Source: Thermoanaerobacter sp049701115
GTDB lineage: Bacteria > Bacillota > Thermoanaerobacteria > Thermoanaerobacterales > Thermoanaerobacteraceae
Direction: 5' to 3'
NCBI RefSeq assembly: GCF_049701115.1
Contig: NZ_JBNATX010000035.1
Coordinates: 1 to 20,181, forward strand
Length of the DNA: 20,181 nucleotides
Part shown: positions 14,514 to 20,181 of the stretch, in pieces
Numbering within the stretch: position 1 is the stretch's first letter
Layout of the letters: every line of letters starts with the position of its first letter
Notes under the pieces: generated by a model
Seen by the model: only the letters and a program-made list of their open reading frames with translations
What the model was told of the DNA's origin: nothing
The model's database searches: none
Made by a program: the position numbers and the translations under genes

Positions 14514-15173
14514 GTGGAAGGAGAGAAAAGAAATTGGTTCAAAGACATGACTTTAAAAGAAAAGCTTCAATATATATGGGATTATTACAAAATCCACATA
14601 GTGATCGGGCTTCTTTTGATATATGTTTTGACTATGTTTACTTTAAGTCTTATTAATAGAAAAGAATATATTCTAAACATAGCTTTAATAGGCGAAAGAA
14701 TAGACTTTGATATGTTAAGTCAATTTTCTAATGAGGTGACAAAAGAAATCATAGGAGACCATGCTGGTAAAAAAGAGGCTTCGGTGGATTTTTATAAGCT
14801 GATGAGAGATTACCATGGAGACCTTGTATTAGATCCTGCTTCCACGCAAAAACTTATTGCTAGGATTGCAGCAAAAGAGATAGATGTAATAATACTTGAT
14901 AAGAAGACATTTGATGCGTTGGCTGTACAGGGAGCTTTTTTAAAGCTTGATGGGAGGCTTGAAGGTCTAAATCTTAACAGGTATAAGGTTGTGAAGGCAG
15001 TAGAAGATACCAACGGAGTTAAAAAGGGTATTTATGGGATATATGTTAATCCAGATAATAAATATCTTAAGAAACTTGGTTACGACTATCATGACAAAAT
15101 AATCGCCATTCTCTCTAATTCACAACATAAAGACCTTTCGTTAAAATTTTTGAAGTGGCTTTTAGGAGGATGA
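14514..15173 (+). CDS. Single-pass membrane protein with extracytoplasmic domain, unknown function
   Basis: The protein has 219 residues and no assigned function. A charged cytoplasmic start with LKEKLQYIWDYYKIH (14-28) runs into one transmembrane helix at about 28-47, after which the rest should lie outside. This amphipathic 'EKLxYxWxYYKxH' lead into a helix is, from memory, common in uncharacterised clostridial membrane proteins. The outer part has alternating strand-helix segments (IDVIILDKKTFDALAVQGAF at 123-142, LKLDGRLEG, GIYGIYVNP), which recall one lobe of solute-binding proteins, though shortened. The GTG start follows AAGGGAG at 14499-14504; an overlapping out-of-frame ATG at 14512 would not give this protein. 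Its stop is 14 bases before the HAD start, so the two are co-transcribed. Confidence 0.7.
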   Translation: MEGEKRNWFKDMTLKEKLQYIWDYYKIHIVIGLLLIYVLTMFTLSLINRKEYILNIALIGERIDFDMLSQFSNEVTKEIIGDHAGKKEASVDFYKLMRDYHGDLVLDPASTQKLIARIAAKEIDVIILDKKTFDALAVQGAFLKLDGRLEGLNLNRYKVVKAVEDTNGVKKGIYGIYVNPDNKYLKKLGYDYHDKIIAILSNSQHKDLSLKFLKWLLGG

Positions 15174-15187
15174 AGGGAGAGGGAGGA

Positions 15188-15817
15188 ATGAAAAAAATTT
15201 TTTTGGTGGACTTTGATGGTACTGTCACTAAAGAAGATACTGTCTATATGATGGTAAATAAGTTTGCAAAAGAAGGATGGCAGTACTACAATGAACTGTG
15301 GGAAAAGGGAGAAATGTCTACAGAGGAGTGCGCTGTAAATATTTTAAAATTAATGCAGGTTTCGCAAGAGGAGCTTTTAGAATTCATAGTACAAAATGTA
15401 GAAATAGATGAATATTTTACTGAATTTTTAAAATTAACAAAGGAAAAAGGATGCGAAGTACTTATTGTCAGTGATGGATACGATTTTATAATAGATGCCG
15501 TGTTTAAGAAATATAATTTAACACTGCCTTATTATAGTAACAAAATGTGGTTTGAAGATGGAAAAATAAAAGTGGCTTTCCCTTATAAAGATGAAGTATG
15601 CGATAAATGTGGAATGTGCAAGCTCAATATTTTAAAAAAGTACAAGAGAAAGGGGTACAGGGTTGCTTTTGTAGGAGATGGATACTCTGATTTTTGTGTA
15701 GTGGAATATGCTGATGAAGTTTTTGCCAAAGACGTGTTAGCAAATTACTGTTTGGAAAAAGGAATTGGGTTTTATAGATTTGAGAATTTTAAAGATATAG
15801 TAGGATATATTCTGTAA
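15188..15817 (+). CDS. HAD-superfamily phosphatase, MtnX/SerB-like
   Basis: This is a 209-residue cytosolic phosphatase of HAD subfamily I. Motif I is DFDGTVT (8-14) with nucleophile D8 and acid/base D10. A helical cap follows. Motif II is VSDG (94-97, S95), the motif III lysine is probably K145, and motif IV is GDGYSD (163-168) with D164 and D168. CDKCGMCK (138-145) puts three evenly spaced cysteines directly before the motif III lysine. The closest described relatives are MtnX-type (methionine salvage) and phosphoserine phosphatase-like enzymes. No methionine-salvage genes are nearby, so the substrate is open. The ATG is set by GGAG at 15176-15179, 8 bases upstream; an ATG at 15170 has its SD too close. 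The stop codon lies inside the shared terminator. Confidence 0.82.
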   Translation: MKKIFLVDFDGTVTKEDTVYMMVNKFAKEGWQYYNELWEKGEMSTEECAVNILKLMQVSQEELLEFIVQNVEIDEYFTEFLKLTKEKGCEVLIVSDGYDFIIDAVFKKYNLTLPYYSNKMWFEDGKIKVAFPYKDEVCDKCGMCKLNILKKYKRKGYRVAFVGDGYSDFCVVEYADEVFAKDVLANYCLEKGIGFYRFENFKDIVGYIL

Positions 15818-15853
15818 AAGCGATAAACACTAATGCGTGTTTATCGCTTTTAC
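15814..15853. terminator. Bidirectional terminator shared by the HAD and pyrophosphatase genes
   Basis: A perfect 17-bp stem joins 15814-15830 to 15837-15853 around the loop TAATGC. A-runs and T-runs on both arms make it usable in both directions. The HAD stop codon is in the left arm. The pyrophosphatase stop is at the left arm/loop junction, and its last sense codons lie in the right arm. Confidence 0.85.
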
Positions 15854-17449
15854 GAGAGGAGGAAGTACCTGTTTTTTACGAGAAATTACATAGGGGAGAT
15901 AGAAACTGTTGTTTTGTATCTTTACATCAAAAGCCCTTTCGAGGAGTTCTTTGTTCTCTCCTACAAAAAGGATTTCTGATCCTTCGTTTATAATGTCTGT
16001 CAGCATAAGAAGTAATATGTCATATCCTTTATCACTTCTTACCTTTTCCATGAAGGAGATGAGGTCTTTTTTGAGTTCCCCTGGATCTGCTAAGGTATTT
16101 ACCTGTCCGATGCCTATTTTGTATTTATTTACGGTGAATTCTTTAAAGTCAGTGTAGAAAATTTCTTCTACTGTTTTCCCTTCCAATGAGGTTCCTGCTT
16201 TGAACATCTGATTTCCAAATTCGTTTATATCTATTTCTGCTATCTCTGCGAGTTTTTTTGCGGCTCTTACATCTTCAGGGGTGCAAGTGGGAGATTTAAA
16301 GACCAGTGTATCGGATAATATTGCTGCACACATTATTCCAGCTATTTTGGGTTCGGGTATCAAGCCCTTTTCTTCGTACAACCTGTTTATTATAGTTGCT
16401 GTAGATCCTACAGGGTGGTTTCTGAAAAGTATTGGTTGGTCTGTTTCGATTGTCCCTAGACGATGGTGGTCTATGATCTCAAGTATTCTTGCTTGCTCTA
16501 TTCCTTCTACTGCTTGAGAAAATTCATTGTGGTCGACTAAAATCACATTTTTTCTTTCGTAATCTAAAATATGCCTTCTTCCTAAAAGACCTACTACTCT
16601 TCCCTCTTCATCTAATACTGGGAAATTGCGATATCTATATTTTAGCATGACTTCTTTTACATCGTCGATGTAGTCAGTGAGCCTAAAACTTACAATATCT
16701 TCTTTTTTTATGATATAAGACAGGGGAATGCTTTGATTCAGAAGTTTTACTGTATCAAAAGTATCGGGGACAACTCTTATTAAAGTTACTTCATGCTTTT
16801 TTGCCAGCTCTATAATTTTTTCTGATACGGAATTGTTACCAGTTATTATAAGAGCCTTTACGCCTCTTTCAATAGCAAGTTCTTGAATGTCTTCTCTATC
16901 GCCGACTATAAGCGTATCCCCTGGTTTTATTCTTTTTAAAACATTGTCTTTTGACATAGCGGCTACGAGCACGTTTCCTTCTATATAGTCTAAATATCTT
17001 AACAAAACCTCGCCTTTTAAGGTGGTAATCAGGTTTTCTACAGGTATTTTGTATCTTGAAAGCTCATGGGCAGAGGATAGATAGGCTTTTGCTAAGTCTC
17101 CAACTGTTGCTATACCCACTAATTTGTTGTTCTCGTCTACTACTGCAAGTGTCCTTATGTTTTTTTCCATCATGGCGTTCCAAGCTTCAAACATGGAAGC
17201 ATTTTCTCTGAATACTAAAGGACTGTCAAATCTTATATCCTGGACTTGGGTATATACATTTTCAATCAGGATAGGTTCTTCTATACCAAAATAGTCCAGC
17301 ACAAATTTTGTTTCTCTGTTTAATGGTCCTAGCCGTACGGGAATAGCATTTATTCCTTCTGTTATTCTTTTTAAATGAGCATATGCTATAGCAGAGCAAA
17401 TCGAATCAGTATCTGGATTCTTGTGACCGCATACATAAACTGTCTTCAT
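15830..17449 (-). CDS. ppaC: Family II Mn-dependent inorganic pyrophosphatase with CBS and DRTGG domains
   Basis: The enzyme hydrolyses PPi to phosphate in the cytosol. The 539-residue protein has the DHH catalytic part split by a regulatory insert. CGHKNPDTDSI at 7-17 (H9, D13, D15) starts the first part. A CBS domain lies at about 72-125, a DRTGG domain at about 135-245 and a second CBS at about 248-300. The DHH part then resumes with VDHNE (305-309), IDHH (326-329) and ILSDT (377-381). The C-terminal DHHA2 domain ends with SRKKQ at 523-527, which binds PPi. Clostridial relatives are inhibited by AMP/ADP and activated by ATP or diadenosine polyphosphates through this insert. The SD AGGGG lies 9 bases before the ATG. 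It is divergent from yabQ and convergent with the HAD gene. Confidence 0.94.
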   Translation of the reverse strand: MKTVYVCGHKNPDTDSICSAIAYAHLKRITEGINAIPVRLGPLNRETKFVLDYFGIEEPILIENVYTQVQDIRFDSPLVFRENASMFEAWNAMMEKNIRTLAVVDENNKLVGIATVGDLAKAYLSSAHELSRYKIPVENLITTLKGEVLLRYLDYIEGNVLVAAMSKDNVLKRIKPGDTLIVGDREDIQELAIERGVKALIITGNNSVSEKIIELAKKHEVTLIRVVPDTFDTVKLLNQSIPLSYIIKKEDIVSFRLTDYIDDVKEVMLKYRYRNFPVLDEEGRVVGLLGRRHILDYERKNVILVDHNEFSQAVEGIEQARILEIIDHHRLGTIETDQPILFRNHPVGSTATIINRLYEEKGLIPEPKIAGIMCAAILSDTLVFKSPTCTPEDVRAAKKLAEIAEIDINEFGNQMFKAGTSLEGKTVEEIFYTDFKEFTVNKYKIGIGQVNTLADPGELKKDLISFMEKVRSDKGYDILLLMLTDIINEGSEILFVGENKELLERAFDVKIQNNSFYLPYVISRKKQVLPPLVKAINTH

Positions 17450-17487
17450 TTCGCATCGCCCCTGTTTTTAATTTTCATGGTCGTAGC

Positions 17488-17496
17488 TGTGGATAA
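17488..17496 (-). promoter_or_regulatory. Consensus DnaA-box sequence in the pyrophosphatase-yabQ intergenic region
   Basis: TGTGGATAA is the exact complement of the consensus DnaA box TTATCCACA. It lies in a 79-base divergent intergenic region, one base before a TATAAT at 17498-17503. It may be a regulatory DnaA site or a chance match. Confidence 0.35.
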
Positions 17497-17497
17497 A

Positions 17498-17503
17498 TAT
17501 AAT
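17498..17503 (+). promoter_or_regulatory. Candidate -10 element of yabQ
   Basis: A perfect TATAAT lies 25 bases before the yabQ start, with no convincing -35. The short distance to the start codon allows only a short leader. I see no convincing promoter for the divergent pyrophosphatase gene in the same gap. Confidence 0.3.
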
Positions 17504-17528
17504 ATAACAGGAAAAGGAGGAGATGTAA

Positions 17529-17984
17529 ATGGTAATTACTATACAAAGCCAAATTTATTCTTTTTTGGTTACGGTCTACGGGGGATTTATACTGGGTGCT
17601 TTATACGATTTTTTTAGAGTAGTGCAGAAAATACTTCGTTTAAAAAGGGGACTTGTTACAGCAGTAGATATTATATTTTGGCTTATAAGTACAGGTGTCA
17701 TACTGTACTTCTTGTATATGAGCAATTACATAGACTTGAGATTTTACAACTTTCTCGGCTTTTTATTGGGATTTTTGCTTTATTACTTTTTGCTCAGTGA
17801 TTTTATTACAGAAATTTTTACTAAAATAATGACTGGTATAATACTTTTTTTCAGATTTGCAGCAGAAATTTTATTTAAACCTTTTGTGGCTGTAATATGT
17901 TTTTTTAAAAGGCCTTTCGATTTCATAAAAAATCTTATCAAGGAGGAATTTAAATATTTTAAGATTTTCAAAGGGAAAAAATAG
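17529..17984 (+). CDS. yabQ: Spore cortex biosynthesis protein YabQ
   Basis: The 151-residue integral membrane protein has four hydrophobic segments at about 8-28, 44-63, 73-92 and 97-125, and a basic C-terminal tail. The N-terminal segment IQSQIYSFLVTVYGGFILG followed by LYDFFR is characteristic of YabQ. In B. subtilis YabQ is made in the mother cell under sigma-E and is needed for spore cortex formation. The SD AAAGGAGG at 17513-17520 is strong, and the ATG is 8 bases beyond. It is followed by divIC and yabR as in Bacillus. Confidence 0.9.
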   Translation: MVITIQSQIYSFLVTVYGGFILGALYDFFRVVQKILRLKRGLVTAVDIIFWLISTGVILYFLYMSNYIDLRFYNFLGFLLGFLLYYFLLSDFITEIFTKIMTGIILFFRFAAEILFKPFVAVICFFKRPFDFIKNLIKEEFKYFKIFKGKK

Positions 17985-17991
17985 AGGAGTT

Positions 17992-18020
17992 TTTAAAAAT
18001 GTGTCGAATTACACTAATAT
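17992..18020 (+). promoter_or_regulatory. Candidate divIC promoter with an internal TGTCGAA (0A-box-like) site
   Basis: TTTAAA (17992-17997) and TAATAT (18015-18020) are 17 bases apart. TGTCGAA at 18002-18008, an exact match to the Spo0A box core, lies in the spacer, where a bound protein would block polymerase. A 7-base match alone is weak evidence. Confidence 0.3.
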
Positions 18021-18050
18021 ATAAAGGCGTTTGAAAAGAGGGAGATAGGG

Positions 18051-18332
18051 ATGAAAAAACTAAAGAAGTTACTGATCTTTGGTTTTATCTTGTATCTTGG
18101 TGTAACCTTTTTAGGACAGCAGTTTACTTTGATGAGATTAGATAGCAAATACAAGGAGTTGAAAGCTAAAGCGGCTGATGTACTTAAGGAGAATGATAAT
18201 TTGAAAAAAACTTTGGAGGAAGTTAATAGCGATAATTTTATAGAAAAAATAGCGAGGGAAAAATTGGGGCTTGTTAAAAAAGGTGAGATAATATACATAG
18301 ATATTAACAAAGGAGGTGGTGAGAAGAAATAA
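18051..18332 (+). CDS. divIC: Septum formation initiator DivIC/FtsB family
   Basis: The 93-residue bitopic membrane protein of the divisome works with FtsL and DivIB/FtsQ in septal peptidoglycan synthesis. It has a short basic cytoplasmic start, one transmembrane helix at about 7-22, and a coiled coil at about 26-60. The family-defining IEKIAREKLGLVKKGEIIY follows at 64-82. The size is normal. GAGGGAG upstream of the ATG (about 7 bases) is the SD. Its position between yabQ and yabR matches the Bacillus order. Confidence 0.93.
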   Translation: MKKLKKLLIFGFILYLGVTFLGQQFTLMRLDSKYKELKAKAADVLKENDNLKKTLEEVNSDNFIEKIAREKLGLVKKGEIIYIDINKGGGEKK

Positions 18333-18348
18333 AGGAGCAAAAAAACTG

Positions 18349-18377
18349 TTGAAATATTTTGTGTTTTAATATATAAT
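18349..18377 (+). promoter_or_regulatory. Sigma-A promoter of yabR
   Basis: TTGAAA (18349-18354) and TATAAT (18372-18377) have the ideal 17-base spacer. The start codon is 42 bases beyond the -10. Confidence 0.65.
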
Positions 18378-18419
18378 AATTCCATTAGCAAAAACATGAG
18401 AGGGAGGATATTTACTTTT

Positions 18420-18830
18420 ATGCCATTTGAAGTTGGGGATATCGTCGAAGGAACTGTATTGAACATCACAGATTTTGGGGCTTTTATCAAATTGCCGGAG
18501 GGGAAAACGGGACTGGTTCACATTTCTGAGGTTGCTAACACATATGTTAGGGATATTAGAGATTTCTTAAAAGAGAATGACAAGGTCAAAGTCAAAATAT
18601 TATCCATGGAACCAAATGGTAAAATAAGCCTGTCTATAAAGAAGGCAATGCCTCAAAATGCTCCTAAGCAAAGAGATTTTTCAGGGCAAAACGGTAGAAA
18701 CAACAACAGTTCTTTTGAAGAGAAATTATTGAAGTTTTTAAAAGATTCTGATGAGAGACAGCAGCAATTACGCAAACATCTAGATTCAAAAAGAAGAAAT
18801 ACAAGTTATAGAAGAAGCAATGGATACTAA
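18420..18830 (+). CDS. yabR: S1-domain RNA-binding protein YabR
   Basis: The 136-residue protein has an N-terminal S1/OB-fold RNA-binding domain at about 4-75: EVGDIVEGTVLNITDFGAFI, LPEGKTGLVHISEVA, then KVKILSMEPNGKISLSIKKA. A polar, basic, Asn/Gln/Arg-rich tail is probably disordered. Related S1 proteins contact ribosomes or RNA; the exact role of YabR is not settled. The ATG at 18420 begins right at the domain. The best SD (GAGGGAGG, 18400-18407) is 12 bases away, longer than usual. An in-frame ATG at 18396 overlaps that SD and is unlikely. A terminator starts at the base after the stop. Confidence 0.88.
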   Translation: MPFEVGDIVEGTVLNITDFGAFIKLPEGKTGLVHISEVANTYVRDIRDFLKENDKVKVKILSMEPNGKISLSIKKAMPQNAPKQRDFSGQNGRNNNSSFEEKLLKFLKDSDERQQQLRKHLDSKRRNTSYRRSNGY

Positions 18831-18854
18831 CTTCGGGGCCTCCCGAAGATTTTT
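18831..18854 (+). terminator. Rho-independent terminator after yabR
   Basis: A perfect 7-bp stem, CTTCGGG (18831-18837) with CCCGAAG (18842-18848), has the loop GCCT and is followed by ATTTTT. It begins at the base after the yabR stop. The next gene starts only 18 bases later, so that gene depends on partial read-through or an unseen promoter. Confidence 0.8.
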
Positions 18855-18872
18855 CATAAGTTGGGGGTTATT

Positions 18873-19778
18873 ATGAGAGTATCTGCGATAGATATTGGGA
18901 CAAATTCTGTAAGGCAACTGATATGTGATGTAGAAGATGGCAGTTTAATTAGATTGCGTAAAGATGTAAAAATAACCCGTTTAGGAGAAGGATTAATAAA
19001 AACGGGTAGACTAAACCCTGGTGCTGTTCAGAGAACTGTGGAGACAATAGGAGAATTTATATCAATGGCAGAGAAGGAAGGTGTAGATGAGATTTATGCT
19101 TTTGCTACTTCTGCTATGAGGGAAGCCAAAAACAAGGAATTATTTTTAGATAATTTTTCAAAGTTTGATGTAACATTGGATATACTGGATAGTGATACCG
19201 AAGGCCTCTTTGGGTATATAGGTGCTGTCAAAGGGATAAAATTAGATAAAGCGCTGGTTATTGACATAGGGGGCGGTAGCACAGAATTAGCCTATAAAGG
19301 TTATGAATTTATAAAAGAAAGTTTTGGTATAGGTGCTGTGAAACTTACCGAAGAATTTGTAAAAAACGATCCCCCCTCTTTAGAGGAATACAACGATATG
19401 AGGCTTTACGTGATAGATACATTGATAAATACAATAGGGAAGTATAATGAAATTGATGGGCTTGTTGGGATTGGAGGGACTATTACAAGTTTAGCAGCAG
19501 TATCACAACAGTTAGAAGTTTATTCAGAGGAAAAAGTACACGGATATGTTCTAGAGAGGGAGGAAATAAAGAGAATTTTAGATAGATTTATGTCCGTTTC
19601 GCTTGAAGAAAGAAAAAAAATAGTTGGTCTTCAGCCAGAAAGAGCCGATATAATAATTGCTGGAACGGCGATTCTGCTTACATTAATGGAAATATTTAAT
19701 AAGGATAGGATAATTGTAAGTGAATGGGATAATTTAGAAGGAGCAGTCTTGTATAAGTTTGGCGGTGTGAAGATATAA
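18873..19778 (+). CDS. Ppx/GppA-family phosphatase (exopolyphosphatase or pppGpp phosphatase)
   Basis: This is an ASKHA-fold phosphatase of 301 residues, the short core form without the C-terminal HD domain. The phosphate-binding loops are AIDIGTNS (5-12) and VIDIGGGSTE (129-138). FATSAMREA (77-85) is conserved, and E110 in DSDTEG is the likely catalytic base by analogy with E. coli PPX. GIGGT (199-203) closes the nucleotide fold. Members remove terminal phosphate from polyphosphate or convert pppGpp to ppGpp; the sequence alone does not decide between them. The ATG follows GGGGG (18863-18867) by 5 bases. A TTG at 18861 overlaps that SD. A terminator follows the gene. Confidence 0.92.
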   Translation: MRVSAIDIGTNSVRQLICDVEDGSLIRLRKDVKITRLGEGLIKTGRLNPGAVQRTVETIGEFISMAEKEGVDEIYAFATSAMREAKNKELFLDNFSKFDVTLDILDSDTEGLFGYIGAVKGIKLDKALVIDIGGGSTELAYKGYEFIKESFGIGAVKLTEEFVKNDPPSLEEYNDMRLYVIDTLINTIGKYNEIDGLVGIGGTITSLAAVSQQLEVYSEEKVHGYVLEREEIKRILDRFMSVSLEERKKIVGLQPERADIIIAGTAILLTLMEIFNKDRIIVSEWDNLEGAVLYKFGGVKI

Positions 19779-19804
19779 TTTGTTTTGTATAGATGAAATA
19801 TTTT

Positions 19805-19827
19805 GCTGTCTTTATGACAGCTTTTTT
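19805..19827 (+). terminator. Rho-independent terminator after the Ppx/GppA gene
   Basis: GCTGTC (19805-19810) pairs perfectly with GACAGC (19816-19821) around the loop TTTAT, followed by six T. Confidence 0.85.
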
Positions 19828-19908
19828 AATAATTGGATGAAATTGCACAAAAGAAAAATAAAAATAATCGTCATTTCAGAAGAAACAATTCCTACGAGGT
19901 GATGATTT

Positions 19909-19980
19909 TTGTTCTCTGCTGGTAGAGGTATAATGATAAAGAGGGGGACACTTCAAGTGTTACGGATGTGTGGGATATAG
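19909..19980 (+). CDS. Candidate 23-residue small protein or leader peptide
   Basis: The TTG start is preceded by GAGGTGAT (19896-19903), an 8-base uninterrupted match to the anti-SD sequence, with a 5-base gap. The peptide begins MFSAGRGIMIKRG and ends LRMCGI, with four Arg/Lys and one Cys. Its TAG is directly followed by an intrinsic terminator, the same arrangement as at hup and yabR. There is no family recognition and no clear promoter, so translation is a hypothesis. A small RNA or an attenuator leader for the next gene is the main alternative. Confidence 0.35.
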   Translation: MFSAGRGIMIKRGTLQVLRMCGI

Positions 19981-20013
19981 GAATAGGTAGATGTGAGCTA
20001 CCTATTCTTTTTT
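19981..20013 (+). terminator. Strong Rho-independent terminator
   Basis: A perfect 10-bp stem, GAATAGGTAG (19981-19990) with CTACCTATTC (19998-20007), has a 7-base loop and six T after it. A second terminator only 155 bases after the Ppx/GppA terminator implies a separate short transcript between them. Confidence 0.88.
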
Positions 20014-20111
20014 ATATTTGTCTCTATTTTAAAATTTGAAAATATGCCTTTAGCTGTAACATCTTTAAAGTAAAAAGCCTATAATATTTTTAACTTTAAC
20101 TTATTAAATTA

Positions 20112-20140
20112 TTGAATCGGCGCCACATTAGTATTATAAT
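20112..20140 (+). promoter_or_regulatory. Sigma-A promoter of the gene beyond the right edge
   Basis: TTGAAT (20112-20117) and TATAAT (20135-20140) are 17 bases apart. A GGCGCC palindrome (20119-20124) lies in the spacer. The expected transcript would start near 20147, about 33 bases before the likely start codon. Confidence 0.7.
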
Positions 20141-20164
20141 TTTGAGATATAAAAACATTATCTA

Positions 20165-20181
20165 AGAAAGGAGGTAACAAT
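20165..20181 (+). promoter_or_regulatory. Shine-Dalgarno site and first bases of the next gene
   Basis: AGAAAGGAGGT (20165-20175) is an 11-base match to the anti-SD sequence. The window ends with AT at 20180-20181, which would become ATG if the next base is G. By Bacillus synteny the gene could be spoIIE; this is inference. Confidence 0.6.

Larger units (their letters stand above)
19828..20181. other. Gene-poor region before the right edge
   Basis: No ordinary gene, tRNA or known riboswitch is visible. From left to right the region holds an A-rich stretch without a clear promoter, a candidate 23-codon ORF (19909-19980), a strong terminator (to 20013), about 100 bases of featureless AT-rich sequence, a good promoter (20112-20140), and an SD at the edge. 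B. subtilis has tRNA genes and then spoIIE after yabR. No tRNA is seen here. Confidence 0.6.

Noticed and set aside
17375..17617. 80-codon plus-strand ORF across the pyrophosphatase-yabQ gap
   Set aside because: It overlaps the 5' end of the pyrophosphatase gene antisense and yabQ out of frame, with no SD or recognisable domain.
19929..19934. TATAAT as a promoter for a small RNA
   Set aside because: There is no -35 at proper spacing and no TGn extension, and it lies within the candidate 23-codon ORF. A short RNA remains possible but this promoter is weak.
18831..20181. tRNA genes expected between yabR and spoIIE from Bacillus synteny
   Set aside because: No cloverleaf, T-loop or CCA-end pattern could be found in the non-coding parts of this stretch.

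Overview
The window reads as a chromosomal segment of a low-GC, endospore-forming, anaerobic, probably thermophilic Firmicute of the Thermoanaerobacter/Caldanaerobacter type. The organism call is inference. It rests on the A+T-rich composition, purine-rich Shine-Dalgarno (SD) sites, the spore genes yabP and yabQ, the [FeFe]-hydrogenase maturase HydF, and an archaeal-type class I aldolase. No insertion sequence, phage gene, CRISPR array, rRNA or tRNA was found.

Left part (1-6890). A two-gene glycolytic unit (gpmA and a DhnA-type fructose-bisphosphate aldolase) ends at a clear terminator. A second promoter then drives four tightly packed, overlapping or nearly overlapping genes: a six-hairpin glycoside hydrolase of unclear family, a nitrilase-fold protein that has lost its whole catalytic triad, an intact nitrilase-family amidohydrolase, and a GPH-family sugar:cation symporter. 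This looks like an uptake-and-breakdown module for an unidentified glycoside that carries a C-N bond. It is the least described system in the window.

Middle part (6891-10860). A solitary hydF has its own promoter. It converges, with overlapping stop codons, on a minus-strand pair: an XRE-TPR regulator followed by an MFS exporter. The regulator gene is divergent from mazG.

Right part (10860-20181). This is a version of the Bacillus yabN-yabR cluster: mazG(yabN)-hup-rqcP(yabO)-SpoIID-like lipoprotein-yabP, then yabQ-divIC-yabR-Ppx/GppA. Three genes sit between yabP and yabQ: a membrane-anchored protein of unknown function, a MtnX/SerB-like HAD phosphatase, and a convergent CBS-DRTGG family II pyrophosphatase. 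Four genes in a row (mazG, hup, rqcP, spoIID-like) start with GTG or TTG behind good SD sites. Intrinsic terminators are very compact, several beginning at the stop codon of the preceding gene.

After the Ppx/GppA gene there are about 400 bases without a recognised gene. They hold two terminators, a candidate 23-codon ORF with a strong SD, a good sigma-A promoter, and the SD of a gene that starts at the right edge. By synteny with Bacillus that gene may be spoIIE, which cannot be verified here.
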